64,000 nt of DNA from Anarhynchus alexandrinus (GCA_008711295.1 VUYV01000073.1:1302996-1366995); one strand, 5' to 3'; numbered from the stretch's first letter, positions 1 to 14,400 are shown. Translations and numbers: made by a program. The notes: generated from the sequence alone by a model not told the origin.

Positions 1-3000
1 TTCCAATGTAAGAATGGAAAGTGAGAAAAGTGAGTACACTTACATAAAATAAATCTCTTCTCCATAATTGGTAAAGACAAAGGTCATCCATTACAACCAC
101 CAGCTGCCTGGGAGCAGAACCTATCTCTGACACCAGGGAAACATCTGCCTCCACCATCACTACCCATACCTTCCAAAATCAGAATAATCAGTTCCTGACT
201 GACAAGCCATGTCAAAAGAGGTGTAAGCATGGGGCTAGTATTGCCTTATGTGGTATTTCCACGCCTGTGCACACGAAGGACAGAACCATCATGGGGGCCA
301 GGGGAGAGGTGGGATATGGTCATTAGTTAACAAGTGCAGACACTGCTTCTGCAGCTCAGCAGTAAAGAAGGACTGATCAGTGAATTCAGCATTCCTTGAG
401 CCCCTCAGCTGGTCCGAGTAGCTCCTCACCCGAAGAGCCATGCGTGGCTTCCTGCCAGCCTGCTTGGTCACCATGGTCATGCACCTGGATATTAAGTTTA
501 GCCCAGTATTGGTGAATTGAATTACTGGATTTGCTGTCATTTCAACCTGGATGGTTGTGTTTGCTACCATGCCGTTACTTAGAAATCAGCTAATCAAGGA
601 CTTATTCCTTAAATGTATGACCATTAGTGATTTTACAGATAGCAAAGCAACTAAGGTAAGAGAGGAGGAAACACCTGCAGAGACCTGAGACCTACACACA
701 TTTTCAGGTACACACAGACTGTAGGTTTGCCATGGAGAAAAGAGAAGCAAGAGCAGGATCATCAGGGTAGTCCACTGCAAACTCAACATCTAGTAAGGAG
801 AGAAAAGGCAGAGGAGATGCTGGCTCTTTGGAGGCTAGCTATGTGGCATCAGGAGATGCTGACCCGTTTTTAAAATAAAAATCAAGAGATGACTACTTAT
901 CAGCTTGAAATTTTGACCAGCGTGACCTCTCCTCATAACGTGAGATCAAATCTGGCAATGCCCTGGTGACTTTGTCCAATCACTCTTGGAACAAGCAACC
1001 TTCTGACAAGTTCCCACTGCTTCACCTTTCACCTATGAAGCCAAACAGTCAACTTAAACCTTTTGATGCAAACATCCTTGCTGCCTCTTTCTGAATAGTT
1101 ACACTTTTATCACTGTCATCACCTTCACCAGATGCTCACTGCTCAAAAGCTCAGTCAAGGGTGAAGGACAAAAACATGACAATGACGTAAAGGTAACTCT
1201 GAAATGATTACTAGAGATGAAATCAATAGCGGTATGCTGCTATTGGGAGATCAGCAATCCATTTGAAAGCTTCTGAGCCAAAAGTGGTTTCATCTTCAAT
1301 CAGAATAGCACAGTGTATGAGGATTTAGTTCTCGTCAGGTTATTTAAAGCGCTGTTCTAATATCCAAAGTGTGCCGCTTCCACAGATCTCCAGAGGTGTC
1401 TTCCAAATTCAACTAGTCTGTGATATGAATAACGTTAGAGAATATTAAGAAGCATATATATACTGGTAGAATATGAAAAAACATTGTCACTTTTAAAATA
1501 AATTAATTTGTACAATGACTGTAGCAAGAATTCAGTTCCAAGGCTTATGTGGCATGTAATCTACTTGCCAGAAGAAATACAAGATACTAATGGGCCAAAG
1601 GATGGTTTCATATGGGAATACAATTACATTCAATGATAGTTGAATTCTCCTTCAGCAAAGGAATATTTGCAATAAGCCCTTTTTAAATATCTACATAAAA
1701 TTTGGTAGAAGAAAAAAAAACACACAAATGTCTTTCTCTGAGAGAATGGTAGGCTGCTACTGATGTTAACTGATTTTGAGAAAGCCTTCCAAATCGTAAC
1801 TGCTTTAATGGCTCAACTGTCCAAGACAACCCCCAGCAGTGTCTTATTTTAATCATATTGTTGGGAGAGAAGCTCCAAAATGAAAATAATCTTTACAGAC
1901 AAGAGAATTAAGCTACTCTTCCCTGTAGGCTATGCATGTTCTCTTTGTCAGAGACTTTTACTGTGCATTAAAATGCGCTTTACTTCCAAAGAACAACACA
2001 CGTTTCATGAGCCACATTTTCAAAAATGAAGAAAACATGTTCTGGTTATTGAACTTGTCCACAAAATGATGAATGTGTCTTCCAAGAAGTAGTTATGAAA
2101 CAACAATTGGATCAGTCCTGCTTTATTTGTCTGCCTGCCAGAAAAGACAACTCTGTAATCAGTGCAGGCTCACTTGGAGTAAAACAGAAGGTGAAACAAA
2201 CAGCAGGAATACCTACACCAGATGATCTGACCAGCAAACTGAAAGCGTATCCTGTAGTAAAACCTTAGCTTCTTCCTTTCTGAAGGGCCAGAGACAAAAC
2301 AATCCCAATGCCTTTGTATGACAACAGATCTGCCCGTACTTCCCTCATGAAAAAATGTGGTCTAAAACTGGATCTTTTGGAGATTCTATATAAGATTTCA
2401 CATCCATTTGGTTTGCCAGCTCAGAGGTTTCCACGTATTGTGAGACCTGCCTCCATGTTCACCTCTGTTTGAGCAGCAGGCATCATTCCTCCTCAGGAGG
2501 TTAAAAGTGACCTAACTCACAACACCATCCACATTCATTTGCAGCCCATGAGAATACTTGTGGCTACACAGATGGTGCCACACAACAAGGCATCCCCAAC
2601 CAGCCTTCCCTTCCTGTATGGGGACTAAGTAAGACAGAAGCCATTCTTACAGCTACAGATCTCCCTGAAATAGAAAACACCAAACACCTGGCAATGACCA
2701 CTCCACTAGCTCTTCTGCAACACTATCGTATTACATTTTGAGTATCATACAATAAAGAGCCCTCTGTCTTCATTAAATGCATCAGGAAGTGGCAAGCTGA
2801 GGTTAGAGAGAGGAGGGCAGCGATGAGAGAGTAGAGAAGCCTGAAAAACATGTTCAGGTCTGGACACCACCAGGCAACAGCTCAACCCTTAAAAAAAACC
2901 AAACAAATCCCCCAAACCTTTAGATCAGGCAGAAAATTTCTCCCCTCCACACTCTTCTGCGGGAAGTGCAATACACAGCTGTAGCTTTTCTTGGGCAGGT

Positions 3001-4719
3001 GTACATTGCAATTTTCACAATATTCACTATTTTTTGACTTGAAGCAATACTTTCTACAATCCCATAACTAAACAGGGCAAGTTCTGAGAAGAACTGAGGC
3101 TACCAGCTCCTCCATCTTGCCTTAAGAACAGAGATTCGCTTTTACAGTAATGTTATCTATTTGATTAAGACTGAAGGAGTCCATTTGCTGGGAGGGGAAG
3201 ATTGTCGTCTCCTGGTACAAGAGAAGAGGGTATCTCAGCATGCCTGCAGAGAGAGTAGTCACATGTGTCTACAGGCTTGTTTTCTGCAATGATCTGCTAT
3301 CTGCCACCCAAGGAGCCAGTGCTGTGCTCCCCAGCTAGAAGAACAGACACAGTAATGAATTATCTCAAGTGAGCACAAGAAACAATGCTGGCTTATGACA
3401 CGTTATTCATTCCCTTCAAAATGTTTTATCCCTGTAATATCAACTTTAGCAGGGCAGAGGACAAAACTAGTCACAAAAAGCATTCCAAAAAGAGGAGCAT
3501 CCTTGCCTTCTCCTCCCCACATCAGTCTGCAAGGTTTCACGCAGGAAACCATCAGGCTAGAAACCAGGAGCATATCACCATATCACCATATCTGCTACTT
3601 ACTGGTCCATGGTGTGTGAGCCTGGCAGACCTGCACTACCTGGTAAACGTGCACAGGACAGGAGGAGGGCTCTTCAGAGGGACTATGTTCCCGGGATGCC
3701 CTGTCACAACAATACCATCAGGGAGGGCAGAGTGCATCTGAGACTTTCAGTCTGCAGGGAGAAGGGAGGGGGCATCAGTGGACCTCTGCATCAGGTGCAG
3801 CTGGTGACATGGGCTACCAGGGTGCCACCCTCACAGGCAGGTGGACAAGAAGCTGCCTTGCCTTTGAATCCTTTTGCAACCACTTCTGGTTTCTGTCTTG
3901 CTGGGGAGAGGGAGAAAAAAGGAAGGAGGTCCCATGTAGCCACAGACCTTGCTATGCTCCCCAAGGAGGCCCCCTGCCAGGGCAGGTTCCCCCTGGCACT
4001 GAAAAGATTTAGATGTTTGCCACTGCGCTAAGAGGTCTCCCCGCTGAGATCTGAAGGGATGCCAGCTACTGCAACTGTGCAGAAGGACAAGCAGCACGGA
4101 GGGGCACCACAGTCTTCCCAGCCAAACCCCTCGTACTTTATAAAGAAGTCAAACACAGAATTTGGACGCAGCATGGAAAGCAGCAGCTTAATTCCCGAGT
4201 TAGACATTTTGTCCAGAAGATTTTTATATGAAGTAAGGATTAGAGTCTTCTAAAAAGCTCTCTCAGATGAGAGTGACTGCCAAGCCAACGCACCAGCAGC
4301 CAACACAAAAAGCTGGAAGCAATCTGTGGAGACAGAGCAGCTCCCTTGAAGCTAGAGACTGACGGCAATGCTGAAAGGATGCTGCAGTGTTTGCTGCAAC
4401 AGAGCTGCACACTTGAACTTGGAGAGGAGCAAACATCACAAATGGACACAACAGGAGCTCTGGCAATAACTGAAGGGGCAAAAGTACTAAACTATTAAAA
4501 GGCACTTCTCTCTCGAGGTGAATGAATTCTTTCCAAAGACATTTGCGTGACACCCTGTCATATCTAATGAAGAACTAAGGTTTAATGACAAGTTTATGAG
4601 ACTCAATTCTGCTAACTGCAAGCTTTCACAAGCAAGGACTCCTAAACCTGGCAAACTACAGGCAGCTCCTTCATACAGTTCTTCTGATATAGGGCATCCT
4701 GACCTAAGAAGTTAGCTTA
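1..4719. other. No gene recognised
   Basis: Mixed AT-rich sequence. Short open frames on both strands (for example 289-570 on - and 3385-4031 on +) have no recognisable motif. If the - strand neighbour is ANKRD6, this would be its long 5' intron. Confidence 0.5.
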
Positions 4720-4739
4720 TGTTAGCATTATTAATGTTA

Positions 4740-4843
4740 GCCTTAGTTAACTAATAATGAACAGAACACTGTGTTGTTTGAAGCCCCTCTAGCCTTAATT
4801 AACTAGTAATGAACAGGACACTGTGTTGTTTGAAGTCCCTATT
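4740..4843. repeat. Tandem pair of 52-base units
   Basis: Units at 4740-4791 and 4792-4843 share nearly all bases, including GAACAG(A/G)ACACTGTGTTGT. They lie in the U3-like part of the putative LTR; such direct repeats there often carry enhancer sites. Confidence 0.85.
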
Positions 4844-5101
4844 CTCTGGACCTTAACATCTAGGATTGATTGAGTGTAGGATGAGTTATTTGACGACCTG
4901 GCAAGATAAATATCCAGCTGGCCAACTTGGCAACAAAACTTACTTTTAAGGTATCCTGAAGTGAACTGCCTTCATTATAATACTAAAAAACACAGACACA
5001 GGTCAAGAAGAGCCTTGCCCAGGTGAAGACCCTTCCCCCGCGCATGTATGATGATTAAAAGAATGACATAGTGGATATTATAATTATATGTAAATTACTA
5101 A

Positions 5102-5221
5102 CCAATCATTGTAACTGGGAGTGTACTGCCTTGCAACTTTTGTGTATAAATATAACAAGAATACCGGCATAAGGTGTGCCTGATTTGTGGAAAATCCACC
5201 GAGCACCCAGGCCTGAATAAA
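5102..5221 (+). promoter_or_regulatory. LTR-type core promoter and poly(A) signal
   Basis: CCAAT, TATAAATA and AATAAA lie in order over 120 bases, which fits initiation near 5,175 and polyadenylation shortly after 5,221. This is the U3-R junction pattern of retroviral LTRs. Activity is unknown. Confidence 0.4.
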
Positions 5222-8200
5222 TACAATATCTCTCCTGAGCGTGTGAGATTGGTTAATTGCATGCCGGTCACGAATCCGCTTTTTGGACAACACTCCCACT
5301 GCATCAAGTGCCCTTTCTTGAAGTGACAGCTCACATGTCTATGTTTACATATTAAATATTACCTATTAATAATCAGATACTATCATCTGAGGTGTGATGG
5401 ATAATTTTACCAAAGTGTATGCCTGGGACACAGCTGCTGCAGCCCTGACCACACACTACATGTCACCTAGTTAAGTTAGACACTGCCACAGTTGTTCCCC
5501 AGCTGTTATTACTGGGAAAACTGTAAGAAATATGGTACGTTCAGCAGGGAAAAACCGTATGTTTAGGATTCTGACATGGTCTGGATAAAATATACACGCA
5601 ATCCAAATTCACCTTGTAGGAAGCTCCAAGCTGATGAATTCTAACACTGTTGCAAAATAGTTTAGAACTGAAAAAAAACACTCAACTTCAAAAGAGATTT
5701 ATTCCAAGGGACTGGGAGTCAACGAGGCCTGAATGTCTATTTAAAAAACAGTGATTTTAAAACGGAAAGTTTTCATTATAATCTCTCAGCCCAGATCAAT
5801 ATAGTTACAAAAAAAAACTTTCAATGTAAATTTAAATTTCCCAAAACTGGGTAGTTTTAGAAGTGAAGTAATACCATTGATGCATCTTCAGATTTAACAA
5901 AGTGAATCAACTTCCTCTGCATTTTTCCCCATCCCCCTCCAGTCAAAGCAATCCATCCCTCCGGTAATTCAGGTAGGCTGCAGGGAAGTGTGGCAGGATA
6001 ACACTTAACATCTCCTCCTCTCCCCTCCAATTCAAAAGGAGACAACAAAAGACTTAGTAATGGAGAACCATTGTCTGAATGAAAAGGTCCAATTTTACAA
6101 GATTGATCACAAAGTCTCTTATTCATCAGCAGCCTTGGCACTCTTACCCTTCTCCCTCACACAGACATTTCTGGAATGTGTTTCAGGCTACTGAAAAAAA
6201 AAAAAGGTAGTTGAGCAGGAAGCCGCAAAGGCTAAAGAAATGAAGAGTCTGAAATCGATCCCGCTTCTGTCCTACAAAACACAATTTCTACCAGAATCAT
6301 CAAGCAGAGCAGGGCTGTCCCCTCGGTGAGCACAGTTTTCTTTCTCCTTTTTCTACTTTGGTACCTCCAGTAATATTGACAAATTATTCACACAAGAGAA
6401 CAATACTTGCAATTTTACATCACCAGACTTGTAGCTGTTCTCTTATAAGGCATTGGAGATTTTATATTAACCAGATTTGGAAACTGAGACCTACACATCT
6501 GTATTTTCATCTGCTTTGGAAAAGTTCTACTTGCAAGGTTTCCTCCTTGCTAGACTGTATGTTGATTTACTAACAGACCTGCTAGGATGAGGATACACAA
6601 GAATTCGCTTCAGAAGTTTCAGGAGGTTTTACCATCATTACTATGAGAAGAATATTGCTCTTGCCTACTCCAATTCAAAGCTTACAAAAAAACAATTAAG
6701 AGACTGAAACAAAGTCTGCAGAACCAACAGAAGCAAGAAATTTCTTAACCAAGCATTGGACCCAGCATTTGTGCAACCTTTGCAACAGAGTGCCAATTTC
6801 CTCTCAAAGAATACCTTCTCTGCACTTCCAGAGGCAATTCTGCTCAGAATCATATGAGGGACAAAATCTCACTATTATTCCATTCCCTGGATTTCAACTG
6901 ATGTGAACTGACCATCATTATTAGTACAGTGCAAAGAAATTTCCCTAGAGAGCTAACCTCTCTATCTAGTACTAGTGGTAAGGATTAAAATGAGGAAACA
7001 AAAATCCTGTAACACATATTTTCCAGATTTATGTGCAGTGTAAATTCATGCAATAGTATACAGCAAAAGAAACTGATGTACTGAAAATGATACTGGTTTT
7101 GAAGAACATGCCAGTTTGGGAGTGCAACAAAAAAGCTAAGGAACACGTTTGCCCCGAAAGAGTTAATACAACACTAAAGCTGAGAAGCAAATCATAGAGA
7201 GGGCAGGAACTGCCAGAATTAGTCAACCGTTGTTCCCGATGGTGTAAGCCTGCTCTTGGGTTCCAGGTCACAGCTTCCACACAAAAGCACACTCTTACCT
7301 CTCCCAGGCCCTGCCCAGTCACTGCTTCTCCTGTGTACCACCCAAGGCATGTCTACCACAGAGTAACACATACATGATGACATCTTTAAGGTTTACACCG
7401 CAGCATTCTTTTCTTACGGTTTTTCATGTTTAATTTCCTTTTTAAATAAAAGCCACAGAAAACCAAACATCCAGCAGCACCCCATGCCTCTACATTCTCT
7501 CATACTACTTGCCTATGATAATGATCCACAGGACTTGTATTCAGGATGTTTAAAACCACAGTACACACCTCCTCCGGTACTTGAACTACAGGAATAAGTG
7601 CTGGAAGAAACAGGCAAACAAGGCAGCAGAAGCGGACTGGCCAGTGGTGGGGAACAGAGTCAGCTTCTTGCCAAGGACTTACACAAATATTTGTAAGACA
7701 TGAGAGGAATGTTGGGAGTCAAGCTTGGGTTTTTTTCTTTTTTGGAGGAGGGGGGAAGGAGACGGAGCTGTTACTGAACAGTGAGAAACGATGTCTACTG
7801 GCTGGGTTCAGCATAAATAAGAACAGGTTTGGCACTTTCTGAAAGGCAATGTAGATGCAGATAGGACTTAGGGCACCTGTTGTAATTGGTGTCTTCAGCA
7901 TGGGCTGGAGTGGTTTTCTATACCTGTAAACATGATTATGAATATGAATTATGATTATGAATGTATGAATATAAATAATGCAGAATGATTGTACTTGCCT
8001 TATTTCTGTGGCTGTAACGTAAAGCCTTGCTCAAAAACAAACAAAATTGAAATGCATACATTAATACAGCTGGGTTGATGAATGGGAACTAAAAGCAAAG
8101 ACCTGTTGCCTTGTTCATATCACTTTGTACAAATTACAAAAACCTCCTTAGAACAGTACTGCAAACTGCTAAAAATATTTTCACCTTTATTTCTCACAGA

Positions 8201-8771
8201 CAAGTTACAGGAAATTTTTGCAGGAAACATCCAGTGCTGAAGTCCTGACTGTTTAATTCTTCCATAATTTAGAACAAAGACCTGTAGTCCTTTGCCTTTC
8301 CACTTTCCTCTCTCTGGAATTGTATGGCATTTAAGCAGAGAAAGAGTCTATACTTCTAAGTGGAAAGCAGGTAAACATTTGGTTATTCAATGTGCATCTG
8401 CAAAAGTTAAGCTGATAACACCATTAAGTAGAAGGCAAACATTTTAATAGGTAAGAGGATACTGTCTCTGTGATTTTTTTGTTTTTCTTTTCTTCATAAA
8501 TCAAGCCAGGAATTCTAAAGCTATTCTCATTAAAAATGCCCCTCGGGTTCTCTGAAGACTTGTGCTGACATGCCAGTAGAATCTTTACAATTACAGATTT
8601 TGGGGGGAGAAGGGGGGTTATGCTTGAGAAGAGGCATGTGCTGGGACAGACTGCACAACAGTGACAGCAGCAGGGTTTGGGTACAAGATCTTTGCTTTAT
8701 TAAAACGTACTGCGCTGAATATATTAGTAGGACACATTTGCTGACTCAGATGTTGCAACCTAAGTGTCTAA

Positions 8772-8830
8772 GAATAAGTTTAGTTTATGCAATACACACT
8801 CCAGGAATAAGTTTAGTTTATGCAATACAC
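8772..8830. repeat. Perfect 26-base direct repeat, period 33
   Basis: GAATAAGTTTAGTTTATGCA plus ATACAC occurs at 8772-8797 and again at 8805-8830, separated by 7 bases. It is a local tandem duplication and is not part of a recognised element. Confidence 0.9.
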
Positions 8831-9716
8831 TTATTTCTGAAGACAGTCCCAGCACTGGGTGAATAACCTTGCTGACAGAGGTTTGAAGAATTATCTGCAA
8901 AAGGCCACTGACAATCTCACGCCATGCCCACTCTTGTTACACCTTCTGCATGGGATCAGCAAAACTGAAGTTGTTCACTAAGGTCTCAGTCCTTTCCAGC
9001 TCCTTCATATTCAAATACTTCAGATTAACATCCTAACTCACAAGAAACATACATTGTCTGTAGAACAACTTCTTGAGACAAATCTCTCCCCCACCGCCCT
9101 CCAGCTCTATCCTTCTCAGCCATGCTTATGAACCAGTCTGTTAAATCAAGCCATCTGTGTACCCATTATCTGCAGTTTTTATGGACTGTACAGTACCAAA
9201 ATTGATATATGATCTTGCCTAATGGAGCACTGTTTACTGCAAAACTTGTACTATTTTTTCAACTAAAAAGAGGTTAAAATATCCTTCTTAAGCACTACAA
9301 AGCCTTAAGATACAGGTGCATGAATTCCTTTTAAGATATTCAACCCAACCCAAAGTAAGGCAATTTCTCTGCAGCAAACACAACTAAATCAATAATTCTA
9401 GTAGGCATACCGAAGTTCATCTTCTTCATCAACTGTTCATATCCAAAGATGCAATGCTGTGATGTTCAGATCTGTCTTGCACAATGTTCTTGTTGGTACT
9501 TTACAAGACGTAAAATAAACACAGGTAGTCAAGAACAGGGGCACTAGTCTCCATGATTCTGCTCCTCGTACACTCATTTTGTCAGTGAGGTTTTTAATGC
9601 ATCAGCCTAAAGGACCTAACAGTGAGTGCCATGACTATAAGTACAATAGGGTTACATTTGGTTTTGTAATTCCTAAAGGTTTTGTTATTAAAACAAAAAG
9701 ATAACACAGTTAATGC

Positions 9717-9731
9717 GAAGAAGAAGAAGAA
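9717..9731. repeat. (GAA)5 microsatellite
   Basis: Five perfect GAA units. Confidence 0.9.
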
Positions 9732-10777
9732 TTAAAACTGAAGCAGAGTTTATCACTAAAGTTGCAAAGACAGAATACCACCATGGGAATTATCCTATAC
9801 AGAGAAAGAAATTTGGCAATTACTATCTGAAAAATCAGTTCACTCTTACTTTTTATGTCAGTGAATAACCTGCTTTGGTGTAGCAAATCACCCATCAGGA
9901 TGGTTGTCATGAACCAGCAGAAACATATCCTTTCAAAAAGTCTAACAAAGCACATAGATGAGACTTGCAAATTACAGAGAGGGAACATATGCGTGCTTTA
10001 TTTCCTATACCAGTCTGAAGGTTTTCTGAAGCCTTTCCCACTGGACACTTTGAACAACAGAAAGGAACAGTTTTAACTGTACCCCTAGGTAATTACAGAC
10101 TATTGGTGGAAGGCAGATGTCTAAAGTAAGTAAAAAATGGGAGAAGGTTGACAAGTTTGACAAGTTCTGTACTTGGGGGACTGAACTGGGGGCTTGGTTC
10201 CCCAGAGAAACAAGACTTTGGTGCTTAATGCACTCACCATTATCAACAAATGGTCAGGGCCAGGAAGAGTGAGATGCCACAGAGATAGAGACAAGCTCCA
10301 AGTTCTTCCAGAAGGAAGACTATCATAAGAAACAGTATCAGCAAAAAGTAGTCTTAATCCCCGTATGAAGCTGTAATGCTATACAACTGCTGATGCTTAG
10401 CAGTAGAGCCCTTTTTTTCCTGATCTCTTCTGCTGATGGATGGTCAAGCTGCCCTTCACAGCAGTATTCATATAGGTGAGGTTTGTGAGTAACCTCCAAA
10501 CAGGTCATGCCAGACAATACTTTGGAAACCCTGATCCCCCTGCCTGATCCCATGGCAGACATGGAGCTGAAGGACCTCTCAGTGGGTCATGGGCACCCTC
10601 TATGCTTTCTTTAATACTTGCCAAATTCTCTGGAAATTGTGTAGAAGACTCTTTCCTACACCATGCAAGAGTCCAGTGGGGGGAATCTCAGTCAGGTAAC
10701 AAAAGTCTGACTTATTGTTCCCTACCCCAGGGCTTTTTTGTTCCAACCCATCAAACAGCCCAGTTCCCAAAATGCAC

Positions 10778-11474
10778 TGAGGAAAGGGACTTCGGGGTGT
10801 TGATTGATGAGAAGCTCAACATGAGCTGGCAATGTGCACTCGCAGCCCAGAAAGCCAACCACATCCCAGGCTGCATCAAAAGAAGCATGGCCAGCAGGGC
10901 GAGCGAGATGTTTCTACCCCTCTATTCTGCTCTCATGAGACCCCACCTGGAATACTGCGTCCAGCTCTGGAGCCCTCAACATAAGAAGGACATGGACCTG
11001 CTGGAGCGTGTCCAGAGGAGGGCCACAAAGATGATCAGAGGGCTGGAGCACCTCTCCTGTTGAAGACAGGCTGAGAGCGTTGGGGTTGTTCAGCCTGGAG
11101 AAGAGAAGGCTCTGGGCAGACCTTATAGCAGCCTTCCAGTATCTGAAGGTGGCCTACAAGAAGGCTGGAGAGGGACTTTTCACAAGGGCATGTCATGATA
11201 GGATGAGGGGTCGTGGCTTCAAACTGGAAGAGAGTAGATTTAGACTAGATATTAGGAGGAAATTCTTCACTATGAGGGTGGTGAGGCACTGGAACAAATT
11301 GCCTAGGGAAGTTGTGGATGGCCCATCCGTAGAAGTGCTCAAGGCCAGGTTGGATGAGGCTTTAAGCAATTTGGTCTAGTGGGAGGTGTCCCTGCCAATG
11401 GCAGGGGGGTTGGAACTAGACGATCTTTAAGGTCCCTTCCAACCTAAACCATTTCATGATTCTATGATTCTATG
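10778..11474 (+). mobile_element. CR1 LINE 3' fragment, about 0.7 kb
   Basis: It begins inside ORF2 at the reading [20 protein letters not shown] and runs to a terminal repeat of ATTCTATG units. One extra base near 11,063 (CTCCTGTTGAAGAC, against CTCCTATGAGGAC in the sister copy at 25.3 kb) shifts the frame between RGLEHLSC and the next block [14 protein letters not shown]. The last coding part ends [20 protein letters not shown], as in many avian CR1 copies. Confidence 0.93.
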
Positions 11475-14400
11475 TCCTTCCTCATTTGTTCTGGCAGGGT
11501 AAGGCCATGCAGAGCAACAGTTGGCTACCTTCAGCTCAACATTTGACTCATGAGGAATGCCTCCACATCAAGCTCAAAATAAACAAAATCATATGTTCCT
11601 GTCCTATTCTACTTATAGTGCAAACTAGGATCTCAATGAATTAATTTTTAAAAGCTATGCGTCAACACAAAGTACTTTCAGGCCAAGTAGCTGAAGTTAA
11701 TCTCATGTAACCTCTCTCAGTACAGACTGCAGCTCAATTAAACACAACTCACCTTGAATATCAGATTGCTCTTGCACATATCTCTTGAGAATCTTGCCAG
11801 CTGTACAAGCATAGGAACAACAGAAGAAAGCAGGTATCACAAAACCTTGGATCTTGCATCAGGTGACTATAAAGAGCATTGCACAAGGGTGCTTTGATGT
11901 TACAAAAGACTTAAGAAAATATCGATCGGTTAGGTTGTATTCTTGCTACGTTTACTGTCTTACCAAAGGACAGTGGTCAGACACATGCCATCTGCTGCAT
12001 CGAAATGTGATACCCAATCAGGTAAAATAAAAATCTCCCATACCAGCAGGCTCTTCACACAGATCAAAAGGAACACCACTAACATAATTTTAGGTGATTA
12101 AAGAGAGTCTTTGCTACAGAGACTGCTTTTCTTGAAAGCTGCTCCTCTGTCAGGACAGAATCTTACCTCCCAGTGAAGGCTCTGCCCTGATGGCTTATGC
12201 ACAAGAAGTCACAGGTTCATCATCCAGAAATATTTGTACTTGTGTCAAGTACAGGGAGCTGAAAGTGCAAAGGGAACACAAATGCCCCCCATTCCCCTCA
12301 CTGCTCCCTGCTCCCCCACCTCTTCCTGTGCGCTCACCGGCCCTGCAGGAACCCAAAGGAGCAACCCTAAACTGTGAGCCATCTCTCTGGGAACTGAAGC
12401 TGGGTTTACAGAGACTCAGCCTCTTAATGCTTGTGGAGGTTTCCCACAGCTTGGAAGAAAGGAAAATCTGGAAAAGCCTGACTACACAGGCCAGGCTACT
12501 GCACCTTTGTAACATCAGGATCCCTTAGTGCAGGCACCTCCTTTGTGGCAGGTGGCAGGCACTGGTAGGAACTGTGGAGAACAACGCTATTTGTTGCACA
12601 CATTTCAGTCTTCTTATGTTTCTTATTTGTCTACAACCAAAAATTGATGTTTTGGCCTTATTTCGAGTGCTGAAAAGGATCACGCAATTCAGTGTATCCA
12701 CTTTATAGTTAATAAATATTTTGGAATTTCAGCTTATCTGAGTCTTCTTCATACTTTACAAGGAGTGAGCTTGTGCAAGACAGTGCAGAATATCCACATT
12801 ATCTACCCACAAAGGCTACCCAGGTCCTGAATGGAAATGTGAAGCAAAAAAACCAAAACAAATGATGGAATAACAGAGAAGGACAGGCCCATGTTACAGG
12901 GGCATCATGTTCCTGTCTCGTGTTCCCAGAACCAGGCAGGATTTTCTTCCTGGCATTGTTTCCCTACCCTCATGAACCTCAGGACCACTGTGCTTCATAT
13001 AGTTCAGGGCACTCTTTCCACACAGATCCCATTTCAACTTTTACAACACACAGGAAAAAAAAAAAACACACCAAAATCTCAAGGAGGCCACAGTTCCTGT
13101 CAGATAAGGTAGAAATAGATATTCCTTCACCCATCACTCCTACCAAAGAACACAGTAGACTACCCTTATCAAAGAAACACTGCGCTGCCACGAACTGGAA
13201 GCCTAAGAAAGCTGGAAAAGCAACCAGAAAAGCCCATGAGCTGCTGATGTTGGAGTAGACAGAGTTAAAAGAAGTCAGAGATGGAAAAATATGCCCCAAG
13301 ACCCAAACATTACTTCGGCTGAAGTGAAAGCAGAAAAAGAGATTGCAAACTAAGACAAGTAAAGCCTAGAAGAGCAGATGACGAAGAACATCCCAAACAT
13401 AGAACTTTTAAAAAGCCTCAGAAGACGCGTTACAACCACCAATCTGGTAAAGAGCACCTGGAAGAGCATGGGAGAGGGACAGGGATCCTTTTTCAATCTC
13501 TCACAAATTCTTTTTTAAAGGATTGTTAATACTCGTGGTTTGACTGGGTTGAAAGTGGTGACTCAGCGCTCATTAACCACTGTCAGGAACACAACTAGCA
13601 AAACAAGAGATTTGTAAGGGATGAGGAACAGATCAAAGACAACCAGAGCATTCACAGATCAAGGATGAAAGATTGTATCTAGGACAAAAGAGGGAAGAAG
13701 ACAAAGGTGAAGCACAATACAGAGAAACTTTTCGAAATGACACAAAACAAAGAGGAATTTTGCTTGGGAAAATGAAACAGACAGCACCAGAGAAAAGGTG
13801 GAGGACATCTTCATTACCTTAAAACCACAACAGTGGCCTAATATGGCCAAACGCAGACAAGATCAAACTTCACTCCTGAACTATGCCGATCCATCCTTGG
13901 ACTTTCGGCTATTGCAGTGTGATTAAGAGTTACAGCACAGTTTTGCTCTGTCGGCAGTACAGGACTGAATCATACCTTATCACGGGAGCCGTGTTGCCAC
14001 ACAACCATGAGCTCGGAATCAAACAGAGAGAGAAAACTAAAAGCTTGCTCTGGTGCCATTTTCTTTTTCGTACAGTAGGTCTGCCCATTTATCTTTGGCT
14101 CAATACTGGGAGGCAGAAAGTAGGGGGAAAAAAGATATGGTAAACATATTATATATTTGCATTCTTGCTTTCCAATCCCTCCACAAGGCCAGTTCCGTAA
14201 ACAGAAAGCAAGCTGAGATTTTCTTTATCTTGTTTACTACTCCTGTGATTGTAACATACCATGCAGAGCTGACAAGTATCTCTCTGCTGAACATTCTCCA
14301 TTGAGAATGCACTGTAACCTCTTTTGTAAGGCACATTATTTTAGTCAGGCTATCTGCACCTTAAAACACTCAGCCTATTGTTTCAACAGCACAGACCTGC

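Larger units (their letters stand above)
4720..5300 (+). mobile_element. Probable solo LTR of an endogenous retrovirus
   Basis: A correctly spaced set of LTR signals is visible: CCAAT (5102-5106), TATAAATA (5145-5152), then AATAAA (5216-5221) followed by about 75 bases of U5-like sequence. A 52-base duplication lies in the U3 part. A TGTTAG start near 4,720 and an ACA end near 5,288-5,293 are plausible, but no clear target-site duplication was found. No retroviral coding sequence flanks it, hence solo. The family is not named. Confidence 0.45.
5301..10777. other. No gene recognised
   Basis: AT-rich, with only the 26-base direct repeat and simple repeats noted above, plus an imperfect ATTATGAAT-type run at about 7.93-7.98 kb. 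Confidence 0.5.

Noticed and set aside
289..570. 93-codon - strand frame near the window start
   Set aside because: No domain, no ankyrin or other recognised signature and no clear splice signals. It may be chance.
4740..4843. Tandem 52-base units as a CRISPR or satellite array
   Set aside because: Only two adjoining units without spacers, within a probable LTR. Not an array of either kind.
12190..12528. 112-codon frames on both strands near 12.2-12.5 kb
   Set aside because: Both strands are open over the same bases, the composition is low in complexity and no motif is seen.
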